Part shown: piece after piece, positions 36,441 to 45,464 of the stretch
How positions within the stretch are numbered: position 1 is the first letter of the stretch
Layout of the letters: every line of letters begins with the position of its first letter
Source: Planctomycetota bacterium
GTDB lineage: Bacteria; Planctomycetota; B15-G4
NCBI GenBank assembly: GCA_020638905.1
Contig: JACKHP010000013.1
Location: forward strand, 36,837 to 100,836
Direction: 5' to 3'
Length of the DNA stretch: 64,000 nt
Translations under genes and position numbers: made by a program
The notes under the pieces: generated by a model
What the model was told of the DNA's origin: nothing
Databases searched by the model: none
What the model saw: only the letters and a program-made list of their open reading frames with translations

Positions 36441-37514
36441 ATGAAGGTCGAAGCGTGGGTCGTCACCGAACCGGGCCGGGCCATGACCCTCGAGCGCCGC
36501 GAAGAGCGTCCCGGCCCCGGACAGGTGCTGGTCTCGGTCGCGGGCTGCGGCGTCTGCCACACCGACCTCGGCTTCTTCTACGACGGCGTGCCCACGCGTC
36601 ATCCGCTGCCGCTGGCCCTGGGGCACGAGGTGAGCGGACGGGTCGTCGAGGCCGGCCCCGGCGCCGAGGCCTGGCTCGGACGCGCGGTGGTCGTCCCGGC
36701 CGTGATCCCCTGCGGCGACTGCGACGCCTGCCGCGCCGGACGCGGCTCGATCTGCCCGCGACAGATCTTCCCGGGCAACGACGTGCACGGCGGCTTCGCG
36801 AGCCACCTCGTGGTGCCCGCCCACGGACTGTGCCCCGTGCCCGACCTCGCCGACGCGTCGAAGAACCCGGCGGGCATCGACCTGCCGACGCTCTCGGTCA
36901 TCGCCGATGCGGTCTCGACGCCGTACCAGGCCATCCTGCGCAGCGACCTGCAGCGCGGCGACCTCGCGGTGTTCGTCGGCGCCGGCGGCGTGGGCGGATT
37001 CGGCGTGCAGATCGCCGCGGCGCTCGGCGCGCACGTGGTCGCGATCGACGTCGACCCCGCGCGGCTCGCGACGCTCACCGAGCACGGCGCGCACCTAGCG
37101 CTCGACGCCAAGGCGAAGGACGCGCGCGCGCTCAAGTCCGACGTCAAGGCGTTCGCCAAGCAGCACGGCGTGCCGACCTGGCGCTGGCGCATCTTCGAGA
37201 CGTCCGGCACGACCGCCGGCCAGGAGTCGGCCTTCGCGCTTCTCGGCCACGGGAGCTGGCTCTCGCTCGTCGGCTTCACGCCGCAGAAGGCGACGGTGCG
37301 CCTCAGCAACCTCATGGCGCTCGACGCGACGGCCCAGGGCAACTGGGGCTGCCTGCCCGAGCACTATCCCGCGGTGCTCGACCTCGTGCTCTCGGGCAAG
37401 GTCGCGCTCGAGCCGTTCACCGAGCACCGTCCGCTCTCGTCGATCAACGACACGTTCGCCGACGTGCACGCGCACAAGGTCACGCGCCGCGTCGTGCTCG
37501 TCCCGGAGGCCTGA
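36441..37514 (+). CDS. had: 6-hydroxycyclohex-1-ene-1-carbonyl-CoA dehydrogenase
   Basis: 357 residues, a zinc-type medium-chain dehydrogenase. Catalytic zinc ligands are Cys39 (CGVCHTD) and His62 (GHEV), the structural zinc ligands are Cys91, Cys94, Cys97 and Cys105, and the NAD fold is GAGGVGG (180-186). Internal blocks such as IFPGNDVHGGFASH and FETSGTTAGQESAF follow the Had family rather than general alcohol dehydrogenases. It oxidises the hydroxyl of 6-hydroxycyclohexenoyl-CoA, the product of Dch, with NAD+. It is the first gene of the operon, 3 bp upstream of oah, whose product uses its product. Confidence 0.93.
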   Translation: MKVEAWVVTEPGRAMTLERREERPGPGQVLVSVAGCGVCHTDLGFFYDGVPTRHPLPLALGHEVSGRVVEAGPGAEAWLGRAVVVPAVIPCGDCDACRAGRGSICPRQIFPGNDVHGGFASHLVVPAHGLCPVPDLADASKNPAGIDLPTLSVIADAVSTPYQAILRSDLQRGDLAVFVGAGGVGGFGVQIAAALGAHVVAIDVDPARLATLTEHGAHLALDAKAKDARALKSDVKAFAKQHGVPTWRWRIFETSGTTAGQESAFALLGHGSWLSLVGFTPQKATVRLSNLMALDATAQGNWGCLPEHYPAVLDLVLSGKVALEPFTEHRPLSSINDTFADVHAHKVTRRVVLVPEA

Positions 37515-37517
37515 CCC

Positions 37518-38642
37518 GTGAGCTTCAAGAACCACGACCTCGTCGACGTCCAGACCGTCCCCGGCATCCGCTACGAGACGCTGCCGGTGCGCACGCCCGA
37601 GGGCGGTGTCGCACCGGGACTGCACGCGGTGCGCATCACGCTCGACAACCCGGGCCAGCTCAACTCGTACACGACCGAGATGGTCAAGGGCGTCATCTTG
37701 GGCATGCGCCGCGCGAGCAACGACCGCGCCTGCGTGGCCGTGGTGTTCACCGGCGCGGGCGAGCGCGCCTTCTGCACCGGCGGGAACACCGCCGAGTACG
37801 CCGAGTACTACGCCGGCCATCCCGAGGAGTACCGCCAGTACATGCGGCTCTTCAACGACATGGTCTCGGCGATCCTGATGTGCGACAGGCCCGTGATCTG
37901 CCGCGTGAACGGCATGCGCATCGCCGGCGGCCAGGAGATCGGCATGGCCTGCGACTTCACGGTCGCTCAAGACCTGGCCGTGTTCGGGCAGGCCGGGCCG
38001 CGCCACGGCTCGGCGCCCGACGGCGGCAGCACCGACTTCCTGCCGCTCTTCGTCGGCATCGAGGCGGCGATGGAGAGCTGCACGCTGTGCGAGCACTGGA
38101 GCGCGTACAAGGCGTTGCGACTCGGGCTGATCTCGGACGTCGTGCCCGCGCTGAAGGTCGACGGCGCGTTCGTCCCGAACCCGCTCGTGGTCACCGACCG
38201 CTGGCTCGGCGACGACGGACGCATCGTGCACGGCGAGATGAAGACCGGCGCCGCGCGCGCGGCCGGCAAGGAGCTGCTCGCCAAGGGGACGGTCGACCTG
38301 TCGCGCCTCGACGCGGCCGTCGACGCGCTCGTCACGAAGCTCGCGCTCACGATGCCCGGCTGCCTGTCCAAGACGATCGAGAGCGTGCGCAAGCACAAGC
38401 TCGAGCACTGGGACGCGAACAAGGAATCGAACCGCGCCTGGCTCGCGCTGAACATGATGACCGAGGGACGCACCGGTTTCCGCGCCTTCCACGAGGGCTC
38501 GCGCGAGTGTCGCGAGGCCGACTTCCTGCTGCTGCGGCGGCGCCTCGCCGAGGGCGCCACGTGGGGTCCCGATCTCGTCGAGGAGGTGCTCGCGCGCGCC
38601 CACGGGACGCAGCCCGCCTGCGTCCCGGCGGGGAACCCCTGA
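37518..38642 (+). CDS. oah: 6-oxocyclohex-1-ene-1-carbonyl-CoA hydrolase (ring-opening)
   Basis: 374 residues, a crotonase-fold enzyme of the Oah/BamA family, about 100 residues longer than ordinary enoyl-CoA hydratases. It hydrates the ring ketone and opens the ring to 3-hydroxypimeloyl-CoA. Family blocks are ERAFCTGGNTAEYAEYY, ICRVNGMRIAGGQEIGMACD, FGQAGPRHGSAPDGGSTDF and CEHWSAYKALRLGL. BamA is the most used marker gene for anaerobic aromatic degraders. The start is a GTG 3 bp after had. The stop is 1 bp before the GNAT gene. Confidence 0.95.
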   Translation: MSFKNHDLVDVQTVPGIRYETLPVRTPEGGVAPGLHAVRITLDNPGQLNSYTTEMVKGVILGMRRASNDRACVAVVFTGAGERAFCTGGNTAEYAEYYAGHPEEYRQYMRLFNDMVSAILMCDRPVICRVNGMRIAGGQEIGMACDFTVAQDLAVFGQAGPRHGSAPDGGSTDFLPLFVGIEAAMESCTLCEHWSAYKALRLGLISDVVPALKVDGAFVPNPLVVTDRWLGDDGRIVHGEMKTGAARAAGKELLAKGTVDLSRLDAAVDALVTKLALTMPGCLSKTIESVRKHKLEHWDANKESNRAWLALNMMTEGRTGFRAFHEGSRECREADFLLLRRRLAEGATWGPDLVEEVLARAHGTQPACVPAGNP

Positions 38643-38643
38643 C

Positions 38644-39201
38644 GTGGCCGCGTCCGTGCGGGGCGACCACGAGGTCGCGGCCGGCAGCGCCGGATCGGAC
38701 TCCGGCGGTGCCTGCGTCGTGCGCGCGCTGCGTCCCGCCGACCTGCCCGGCGTGCGCCGCATCGACGCGCTCCACGCGAGCGTGACGCCGGCCGTCGACT
38801 GGGACGCGGTCATGGAGGGCTACCTGCGCGCGCCCGGTCCCGGGCGCGTCGCGCTGGCGGTCGACGGGCCCGACGACGTGGCGGGCTTCCTGCTCGGCGA
38901 GGTGCGCGCGCTCGAGTTCGGCAGCGAGCCCTGCGGCTGGATCTTCGCCGTCGGCGTCGACCCGTCCCAGGCGCGGCGCGGCGTGGCCTCGTCGCTGCTG
39001 GCCGCGGCCTGCGCGCGCTTCTCGGCCGCGGGCGTGCGGATGGTGCGCACGATGGTCGAGCGCACCGACGTCCCGTTCCTGTCGTTCTTCCGCGCGAACG
39101 GATTCGTCGGCGGTCCGTACGTGCAGCTCGAGTACGACCTCGCCGACGCCGAGAGTCCGCTGCGCGCCGCGCCGCCGCCCGACGCGGAGCGCGCCCCGTG
39201 A
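38644..39201 (+). CDS. GNAT acetyltransferase within the benzoyl-CoA operon (first copy)
   Basis: 185 residues from a GTG at 38644. The GNAT fold shows as VRALRPADLPGVRRIDALHA, the core strand WIFAVGVDPSQ, the acetyl-CoA loop QARRGVASSLLAAA, and FLSFFRANGFVGG. It is embedded between oah and dch, overlapping dch by 4 bp, so it is made with the pathway enzymes. Known benzoate clusters also contain GNAT genes (badL in Rhodopseudomonas palustris). Acetylation of an acyl-CoA ligase or of a small aromatic amine is possible but not shown by the sequence. Confidence 0.88.
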   Translation: MAASVRGDHEVAAGSAGSDSGGACVVRALRPADLPGVRRIDALHASVTPAVDWDAVMEGYLRAPGPGRVALAVDGPDDVAGFLLGEVRALEFGSEPCGWIFAVGVDPSQARRGVASSLLAAACARFSAAGVRMVRTMVERTDVPFLSFFRANGFVGGPYVQLEYDLADAESPLRAAPPPDAERAP

Positions 39202-39959
39202 AGATCCGCGTCGAGAGCCTGCACGACGGGGCGCTGCGCCGCATCGTCCTCGACGCGCCGAAGGGCAACGTGCTCGACGCGGAGATGGTCGCGCAGCTCG
39301 ACGCCGCGTTCACCGACGCGGGCCGAGCGCCGGGCTGCAAGGCGCTGCTGCTCGCCGCCGAGGGACGCCACTTCTCGTTCGGCGCGAGCGTCGAGGAGCA
39401 CCTGCCCGAGAGCGTGGCCGGCATGCTCGGCGGCTTCCACCAGATGTTCCTCACGCTCGCGTCGACGCACCTGCCCGTGGTGGCCGCCGTGCGCGGTCAG
39501 TGCCTGGGCGGTGGACTCGAGCTCGCCGCGTTCTGCCAGCGCCTCGTGGCCGCGCCCGACGCGCAGCTCGGACAGCCCGAGATCGTGCTCGGCGTGATCG
39601 CCCCCGTGGCCTCGATCGTGCTGCCCGAGCGCGTCGGACGCGCCGTGGCCGACGACCTGCTCACCTCGGGACGCAGCCTCGGTGCCGCCGAGGCGCTGCG
39701 CGTCGGCCTCGTCGACGAGGTCGCCGACGACCCCGAGGCGGCCGCGCTGGCGTGGATCGAACGGCACCTGCTGCCGCGCTCGGCGTCCTCGTTGCGCTAC
39801 GCGGTGCACGCCGCGCGGCTCGACTTCGACGAGCGCTTCGCGCACCGCATCGACCAGCTCACGCACCTCTACCTCGACGGGCTCATGTCGACGTCCGACG
39901 CCGTCGAGGGCATCCGCGCGTTCGTCGAGAAGCGCGCGCCCCGGTGGAGCGACGCATGA
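39198..39959 (+). CDS. dch: Cyclohexa-1,5-diene-1-carbonyl-CoA hydratase
   Basis: 253 residues, crotonase fold. It adds water to the dienoyl-CoA made by benzoyl-CoA reductase. The family N-terminus is LDAPKGNVLDAEMVAQLDAAF, the oxyanion-hole regions are FSFGASVEEH and RGQCLGGGLELAAFC, and ALRVGLVDEV follows. The length and the APKGNVLD block match the Dch family better than generic enoyl-CoA hydratases. The ATG overlaps the GNAT stop, and its own stop overlaps bcrC (ATGA), so translation is probably coupled. Confidence 0.92.
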   Translation: MKIRVESLHDGALRRIVLDAPKGNVLDAEMVAQLDAAFTDAGRAPGCKALLLAAEGRHFSFGASVEEHLPESVAGMLGGFHQMFLTLASTHLPVVAAVRGQCLGGGLELAAFCQRLVAAPDAQLGQPEIVLGVIAPVASIVLPERVGRAVADDLLTSGRSLGAAEALRVGLVDEVADDPEAAALAWIERHLLPRSASSLRYAVHAARLDFDERFAHRIDQLTHLYLDGLMSTSDAVEGIRAFVEKRAPRWSDA

Positions 39960-41131
39960 CGCACGCACACGACGACCTCTCCGGCCTGCTGTCGCACGCC
40001 GAGGAGCTGTACCGCGACACGTCCTTCTCCGCGGTTCGCGCGTGGAAGCGGCGCACCGGCGGCCTGGCCCTGGGCTTCATGCCGATCTACGTCCCGCGCG
40101 AGCTGCTCGCGGCGCAGGACGTGCTGCCCGTGGGCCTCATGGGCGGCGGCGAGATGGAGATCATCCGCGGCGACGCGTACTACCAGTCGTACATCTGCCA
40201 CATCCCGCGCAGCACGATCGAGCTGGGACTCAACGGCAGCCTCGACGCGCTCGACGGCGTGGTCTTCCCCGCGATCTGCGACGTGATCCGCAACCTGTCG
40301 GGCATGTGGACGATGCTGTTCCCGGGCAAGCTCGTGCACTACCTCGACGTGCCGCAGGACTTCGACCCCGCGGTCGGCGGCGCGTTCTACCGGGACGACC
40401 TGCTGCACCTCTCGCGCAAGATCGTCGCGCACGGCGGACGTCCGCTCGAGACCGAGCGCCTGCGCGCCGCGATCGTCGCGTACAACCGCGCCAACGGCCT
40501 CGTGCGCGAGCTCTACGAGCTGCGCCGCGAGCAGCCGTGGAAGGTGCCCACGCACGAGCTGTACCTGCTGCTGCGCGCCGGACTCGTGGTGCCGGTCGAC
40601 GAGCAGATCGCGATGCTCGAACGCTACCTGGCCTTCGTCGAGGACGACGACGAGCGTCGTCCGATGGACCAGGCGCGCGTGCTGCTCACCGGCTCGTTCT
40701 GCGAGCAGCCGCCGCTGGGGCTGATCAAGACCCTCGAACGCACGGGCTGCTACATCGTCGACGACGACTTCGTGCAGGTCGGCCGCTGGATCCGGCACGA
40801 CGTGCCGACCGAGGGCGACCCGCTCGACGCGCTCGTCGAGGCCTTCCTGCACGACGCGATCGCGAGTCCGACGCGCTGGTGCGAGAGCGAGGCCAAGGGC
40901 GCCGACCTCGTGCGGCGCGTCGAGCACAGCGGCGCCGAGGGCGTGATCTTCTGCGCTCCGTCGTTCTGCGACCCCGCGCTGCTCGACCAGCCCATGACGG
41001 TGGCCGCCGTCGAACGCGCGGGCATCCCGTGGACGGCCTTCAAGTACGCCGAGAACGCCGGGCAGTTCCAGGTCATCCGCGAGCAGGCGGGGACCTTCGC
41101 CGATTCGATCAAGCTGTGGAGCGGAGCATGA
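39956..41131 (+). CDS. bcrC: Benzoyl-CoA reductase, subunit C
   Basis: 391 residues (about 386 in Thauera aromatica). BcrB and BcrC belong to the 2-hydroxyacyl-CoA dehydratase alpha/beta family and form the substrate-reducing module with iron-sulfur clusters. Visible marks are LGFMPIYVPRELLAAQDVLP, YYQSYICHIPRSTIELGL, FPAICDVIRNLSGMW and GSFCEQPPLGLI, with cysteines Cys81 and Cys108 at conserved cluster positions. The start overlaps dch and the stop overlaps bcrB, each by 4 bp. Confidence 0.94.
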   Translation: MTHAHDDLSGLLSHAEELYRDTSFSAVRAWKRRTGGLALGFMPIYVPRELLAAQDVLPVGLMGGGEMEIIRGDAYYQSYICHIPRSTIELGLNGSLDALDGVVFPAICDVIRNLSGMWTMLFPGKLVHYLDVPQDFDPAVGGAFYRDDLLHLSRKIVAHGGRPLETERLRAAIVAYNRANGLVRELYELRREQPWKVPTHELYLLLRAGLVVPVDEQIAMLERYLAFVEDDDERRPMDQARVLLTGSFCEQPPLGLIKTLERTGCYIVDDDFVQVGRWIRHDVPTEGDPLDALVEAFLHDAIASPTRWCESEAKGADLVRRVEHSGAEGVIFCAPSFCDPALLDQPMTVAAVERAGIPWTAFKYAENAGQFQVIREQAGTFADSIKLWSGA

Positions 41132-42414
41132 GCGCACCGAGCGTCGTCCCCAAGGACGCCAGCCAGGACCGCCAGAAGCGCATGATCGCGGCGCACTTCG
41201 ACCGGCTGGCCGAGGTCGAGGAGCGCGGCGAGAAGGCGGTCTACACGTTCGTGCCCGGCAACCTCACCGAGCTGCTGCTGTCGTTCGGCGTGGCGCCCGT
41301 GCTGCCCGAGATCAACGCGCTGCAGTCGGGCATGCGCGGCCTGAGCAAGGACTACATCGCGCGCGCCGAGAAGGACGGGCACAGCGAGGACGTGTGCACG
41401 TACGTGAAGTGCGACATCGGCATGTCGCGCGGCGGCAACGTCGGTCCCACGGGCAAGCGCCTGCCGAAGCCCGACCTGCTGCTGCTCTCGTACACGGGCT
41501 GCTTCACATTCCTGAAGTGGTTCGAGCTGCTGCGCGAGGAGTACGACGCGCCGACCGCGATGCTGCACGTCCCCTACCAGGGCGGCGGGACGATCACCGA
41601 CGCGATGCGCAAGTACGTCGTCGACCAGCTGAAGAGCAAGGTCATCCCGGCGCTCGAACGGATCACCGGGCGTGCGTACGACGAGGACCTGCTGAGCGAG
41701 CACCTGGCACGCTCGGCGAAGGCCGAGGACGACCTCGTGCACGTGCTCGAGTCGGCCAGGCACCGTCCGTCGCCGATCGACGCGTACTTCGGCGGCGTGT
41801 ACTACATCGGTCCGATCTTCACCGCCTTCCGGGGGACGGAGGACGCGGTCGACTACTACGCCGAGCTGCGGGCCGAGATCGACGAGCGCGTGCGGCTCGG
41901 GCTCGGTCCCGTGACGCCCGACGGCGAGCTCGAGAAGGAGCGCTACCGCGTCGTCGTCGAGGGTCCGCCCAACTGGACGAGCTTCCGGGAGTTCTGGCGC
42001 ATGTTCGTCGACGAAGGCGCGGTGGTCGTCGCGTCGACGTACACGAAGGTCGGCGGCGTGTACGACAACGGCTTCCGCCACGACCCGAGCCGTCCGCTCG
42101 AGAGCCTGGCCGAGTACTGCCTCGGCTGCTACACGAACCTCGACCTGCCCACGCGCGTCGACATGCTCTCGCGCTACGTCACCGACTACGAGGCCGACGG
42201 CTTCCTGATCAACTCGGTCAAGAGCTGCAACTCGTTCAGCGCGGGACAGCTGCTCATCCTGCGCCAGGTCGAGGAGCGCACGGGACGCCCGGGCGGCTTC
42301 ATCGAGAGCGACCTGGTCGACCCGCGCTACTTCTCGGCAGCCAACATCAAGAACCGCCTCGAGTCGTACTTCCAGATGATCGAGCAGAAGCGCTCGCGGG
42401 GGGACGCGCGATGA
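41128..42414 (+). CDS. bcrB: Benzoyl-CoA reductase, subunit B
   Basis: 428 residues (about 430 in Thauera). It forms the benzoyl-CoA-binding and reducing module with BcrC. Family blocks are VYTFVPGNLTELLLSFGV, VCTYVKCDIGM, LSYTGCFTFLKWFELL, YCLGCYTNLDLPTR and LINSVKSCNSFSAGQLL. Cysteines in these blocks are the expected ligands of the cluster(s) next to the aromatic ring. The gene overlaps both neighbours by 4 bp (ATGA). Confidence 0.95.
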   Translation: MSAPSVVPKDASQDRQKRMIAAHFDRLAEVEERGEKAVYTFVPGNLTELLLSFGVAPVLPEINALQSGMRGLSKDYIARAEKDGHSEDVCTYVKCDIGMSRGGNVGPTGKRLPKPDLLLLSYTGCFTFLKWFELLREEYDAPTAMLHVPYQGGGTITDAMRKYVVDQLKSKVIPALERITGRAYDEDLLSEHLARSAKAEDDLVHVLESARHRPSPIDAYFGGVYYIGPIFTAFRGTEDAVDYYAELRAEIDERVRLGLGPVTPDGELEKERYRVVVEGPPNWTSFREFWRMFVDEGAVVVASTYTKVGGVYDNGFRHDPSRPLESLAEYCLGCYTNLDLPTRVDMLSRYVTDYEADGFLINSVKSCNSFSAGQLLILRQVEERTGRPGGFIESDLVDPRYFSAANIKNRLESYFQMIEQKRSRGDAR

Positions 42415-43805
42415 GGTACGCCGTCGGCATCGACCTCGGCTCGACCACCACGAAGGCGGTCGTGCTCGACGAGCAGGGCGCCGTGCTCGGACGCGGCATC
42501 ACGAACAGCCGCAGCAACTACGACGTGGCCTGCGAGGTGGCGCTGGCCGAGGCGCTGATCAACACGCGCTTCAGCCTGGTCGCGTCGGGCCTCGCGCGCT
42601 CGGGATTCACCGAGGACGCGCGCACGGCGCTGCTCGGCGAGCTCGAGCGGCGCTTCCGCGAGCAGCAGTACCGCCACCAGCTCGGCGTGCTCGACACGGT
42701 GCTCGCCGAGCAGCTCGAAGACCCGTCCATCGTCGACGCGACGCGCGCCGGCGTGGCCGCGGTGGTCGCAGGGATGCGCGCCCGGGCGGGCGCGCTGTTC
42801 GTCGAGGGCGCGTCGCGCAAGTCCGACTTCTTCCGCGACCTGGCGGGCAGCCTCTACATGCAGCTCGCCGAGGAGCACGCGCGCGTCCACACGCCGAAGC
42901 GTTCGTGCGCCGCGGGCGACGACGGCGGCGCGCCGCGGGCCTCGCTCTTCGACCAGCTCGTGGGCCTGTACGACAAGGCCATCCTCGAGGTCGAGAACCG
43001 CCCCACGGCGGCGGCCGATTTCGACGCCATCGTCGAGCGCGCCCTGGCCGCGATGGACGACGCCGCGCCGGCCGCGCTGAAGACCTCGGTCGAGGTCGCC
43101 GCGGCGACCACGCTCGACGAGTGGGCCAAGGTCGGCACGGGCTACGGACGCCAGCGCCTGCCCTTCCCCGAGGGCTGCATCCGCTCCGAGATCCTGTGCC
43201 ACGGGCTCGGCGCGCACACGATGTTCCCGGACACGCGCACGGTGCTCGACATCGGCGGGCAGGACACCAAGGCCATCCAGGTCGACGACCAGGGCATCGT
43301 GACGTCGTTCCAGATGAACGACCGCTGCGCCGCGGGCTGCGGACGCTACCTCGGCTACATCGCCGACGAGATGAACCTCGGCCTGCACGAACTCGGTCCG
43401 CTGGCGGTGCAGTCGACCCGTCCGGCGCGCATCAACTCGACCTGCACGGTGTTCGCGGGCGCCGAGCTGCGCGAGCGGCTCTCGCTGGGCGAGCGGCGCG
43501 AGGACATCCTGGCCGGCCTGCACCGCGCCATCGTGATCAGGGCCATGTCGCTGCTGGCGCGCTCGGGCGGCGTCTCCGACGAGTTCACGTTCACGGGAGG
43601 CGTGGCGCGCAACGCCGCCGCGACCGGCGCGCTGCGACGCCTCGTCACCGAGAACTACGGCCCGCGGACGATGAACATCTCGCCCGACTCGATCTACACC
43701 GGCGCGCTCGGCGCGGCGCTCTTCGCGCTGCGCTCCGGACGCTCCGGTGACGGCGCCGCGGCCGCCGCCGCACGCGACGGCGCCCCCGTGGAGACGATCC
43801 CATGA
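42411..43805 (+). CDS. bcrA: Benzoyl-CoA reductase, ATP-binding subunit A
   Basis: 464 residues. It belongs to the BadF/BcrA/HgdC ATPase family of the ASKHA fold: phosphate loops GIDLGSTTTK (6-15) and DIGGQD (280-285), and cluster cysteines Cys306 in NDRCAAGCGR and Cys345 in NSTCTVFAG. With BcrD it forms the ATP-driven electron activase sharing a [4Fe-4S] cluster, spending ATP to lower the reduction potential of electrons passed to BcrBC. A divergent Gly/Ala-rich tail (about 442-464) is slightly longer than in Thauera. 4-bp overlaps occur on both sides. Confidence 0.95.
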   Translation: MRYAVGIDLGSTTTKAVVLDEQGAVLGRGITNSRSNYDVACEVALAEALINTRFSLVASGLARSGFTEDARTALLGELERRFREQQYRHQLGVLDTVLAEQLEDPSIVDATRAGVAAVVAGMRARAGALFVEGASRKSDFFRDLAGSLYMQLAEEHARVHTPKRSCAAGDDGGAPRASLFDQLVGLYDKAILEVENRPTAAADFDAIVERALAAMDDAAPAALKTSVEVAAATTLDEWAKVGTGYGRQRLPFPEGCIRSEILCHGLGAHTMFPDTRTVLDIGGQDTKAIQVDDQGIVTSFQMNDRCAAGCGRYLGYIADEMNLGLHELGPLAVQSTRPARINSTCTVFAGAELRERLSLGERREDILAGLHRAIVIRAMSLLARSGGVSDEFTFTGGVARNAAATGALRRLVTENYGPRTMNISPDSIYTGALGAALFALRSGRSGDGAAAAAARDGAPVETIP

Positions 43806-44659
43806 GCACCGACCCGCTCCTGTGCGCCGGCATCGACGTCGGCTCGTCGGCGATCAAGGTCGCGATCATGCGCGACCGCGGCGCCGAGGGCGCCGAGATG
43901 CTCGCCGGACGCACCGAGCGCGTCCGCCGACGCGACGCGCTGGGCGTGGTCGAGATCGCCTTCGACGACGCGCTGGCCGCCGCCGGCGTGGGTCGCGACG
44001 ACCTCGGCTACGTGGCGACCACGGGCGAAGGCGAGATCGTCGCCTTCCGCACAGGGCACTTCTACGGGATGACGACCCACGCACGCGGCGCGCTGTGGCT
44101 CGACCCGGATGCGCGCGCGGCGATCGACATCGGTGCCCTGCACACGCGCGCGATCCTGGTCGACGAACGCGCGAAGGTGCTCGGCTACCGCATGACGAGC
44201 CAGTGCGCGTCCGGCTCGGGACAGTTCCTGGAGAACATCTCCCGCTACCTGGGCGTGACGCTCGAGGAGATCGGGCCGCTCTCGTGCGAGGCCACCGAGT
44301 CGGAGGCCTGCAGCTCGATCTGCGCGGTGCTGGCCGAGACCGACGTGATCAACATGGTCTCGCGCGGCATCCCGACGCGGAACATCCTCAAGGGCATCCA
44401 CGACTCGATGGCCGGGCGCTACTTCAAGCTGCTCACGTCGGCCGGCGCGCGCGGCGTCGTGCTCGTCACCGGCGGACTCGCCGCCGACGCGGGCCTGACG
44501 AAGAGCCTGGCCGAGCACGCCGCGGCGTCCGGCTCGGCGATCGAGATCCGCAGCCACGCGGACTCGGTGCTGGCCGGCGCCATCGGCGCGGCGCTGTGGG
44601 GCGCCTTCCGCGCGCGCAAGCTGGCCGCGCTGGGCGTCGCGCTGGAGCCGTCGTCGTGA
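43802..44659 (+). CDS. bcrD: Benzoyl-CoA reductase, ATP-binding subunit D
   Basis: 285 residues (282 in Thauera). It is the second subunit of the activase: GIDVGSSAIKVAIM (10-23), DIGALHTRAI (109-118) and the cluster cysteines Cys135 in SQCASGSGQF and Cys174 in SSICAVLAET. The DIGALH form of the second phosphate loop is characteristic of BcrD and separates it from BcrA. All four subunits of a class I (ATP-dependent) reductase are therefore present. It overlaps bcrA and the SDR gene by 4 bp. Confidence 0.95.
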   Translation: MSTDPLLCAGIDVGSSAIKVAIMRDRGAEGAEMLAGRTERVRRRDALGVVEIAFDDALAAAGVGRDDLGYVATTGEGEIVAFRTGHFYGMTTHARGALWLDPDARAAIDIGALHTRAILVDERAKVLGYRMTSQCASGSGQFLENISRYLGVTLEEIGPLSCEATESEACSSICAVLAETDVINMVSRGIPTRNILKGIHDSMAGRYFKLLTSAGARGVVLVTGGLAADAGLTKSLAEHAAASGSAIEIRSHADSVLAGAIGAALWGAFRARKLAALGVALEPSS

Positions 44660-45432
44660 GCGTGCATCCCGTCGAGTCCGCGGGCGTGTCGGCGCTGCTC
44701 TCGCTCGAGGGCTGCACGGCGCTCGTGACGGGTGCGCGCGGCGGCATCGGCGCGGCCGTCGCACGGCTGCTGGGCGAGGCCGGCGCGCGCGTCACCGCCG
44801 CGGACGTGGTCCCCGCGCCCGACCGCGACGAGGGACGCGACGGGCGCCCTCCCCTGCGTCACGTGGTGGGCGATCTGAGCGACGCCGACGCCGCGCGCGC
44901 CCTCGTCGACGACGTGGTCTCCGACGGCGACGGCCTCGACCTGCTTGTGCACTGCGCCGGCATCACCCGCGACGGCGTGCTGTGGAAGCTCTCCGACGAC
45001 GACTGGTCGCGCGTCATGGCGGTGAACCTCGACACGGCCTTCTTCCTGCTGCGCGCCGCCGCACCGCACCTGCGTCGCAGCGCGCGCGGGAGCGTCGTGC
45101 TCGTGTCGTCGATCAACGGCGAGCGCGGCAAGTTCGGCCAGTCGAACTACGCCGCGAGCAAGGCCGGACTCATCGCGCTGGCGAAGACCGCGGCACGCGA
45201 GCTCGGCGCGTCGGGCGTGCGCGTCAACGCGCTCGCCCCCGGACTCATCGACACGCCCATGACCGCCGGCCTGCCACGCGAGGTGCGCGATCGCGCCGTG
45301 GCCGAGACCGCGCTCGGACGCAGCGGCACGCCCGACGACGTCGCGCGCGCGGCGCTTTTCCTGTGCTCGCCGCTCGCGAGCCACGTGACCGGACAGGTGC
45401 TTCGCGTCGACGGAGGACAGCTCACGGCGTGA
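44656..45432 (+). CDS. SDR-family dehydrogenase, possible 3-hydroxypimeloyl-CoA dehydrogenase
   Basis: 258 residues. The NAD(P) loop is TGARGGIG (about 25-32), CAGITRDGVLWKL follows, and the catalytic Ser-Tyr-Lys set is SSINGERGKFGQSNYAASKAG, with Tyr and Lys in YAASK. It is closest in pattern to acetoacetyl-CoA/3-oxoacyl-ACP reductases. As its GTG overlaps the bcrD stop, it belongs to the pathway. The step after ring opening, oxidation of 3-hydroxypimeloyl-CoA, needs such an enzyme, and no other gene in the operon supplies it. This role is an inference. Confidence 0.88.
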   Translation: MSVHPVESAGVSALLSLEGCTALVTGARGGIGAAVARLLGEAGARVTAADVVPAPDRDEGRDGRPPLRHVVGDLSDADAARALVDDVVSDGDGLDLLVHCAGITRDGVLWKLSDDDWSRVMAVNLDTAFFLLRAAAPHLRRSARGSVVLVSSINGERGKFGQSNYAASKAGLIALAKTAARELGASGVRVNALAPGLIDTPMTAGLPREVRDRAVAETALGRSGTPDDVARAALFLCSPLASHVTGQVLRVDGGQLTA

Positions 45433-45464
45433 GGCCGCACGTCCCGCGCCGAAGGAGGACACCC

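Noticed and set aside
36441..37514. General alcohol dehydrogenase
   Set aside because: Sequence blocks and the position directly before oah support the 6-hydroxycyclohexenoyl-CoA dehydrogenase.
42411..44659. 2-hydroxyglutaryl-CoA dehydratase activator and its partners
   Set aside because: The ATPase is split into two different subunits (BcrA and BcrD) and lies with had, oah and dch, which is specific to benzoyl-CoA reductase.
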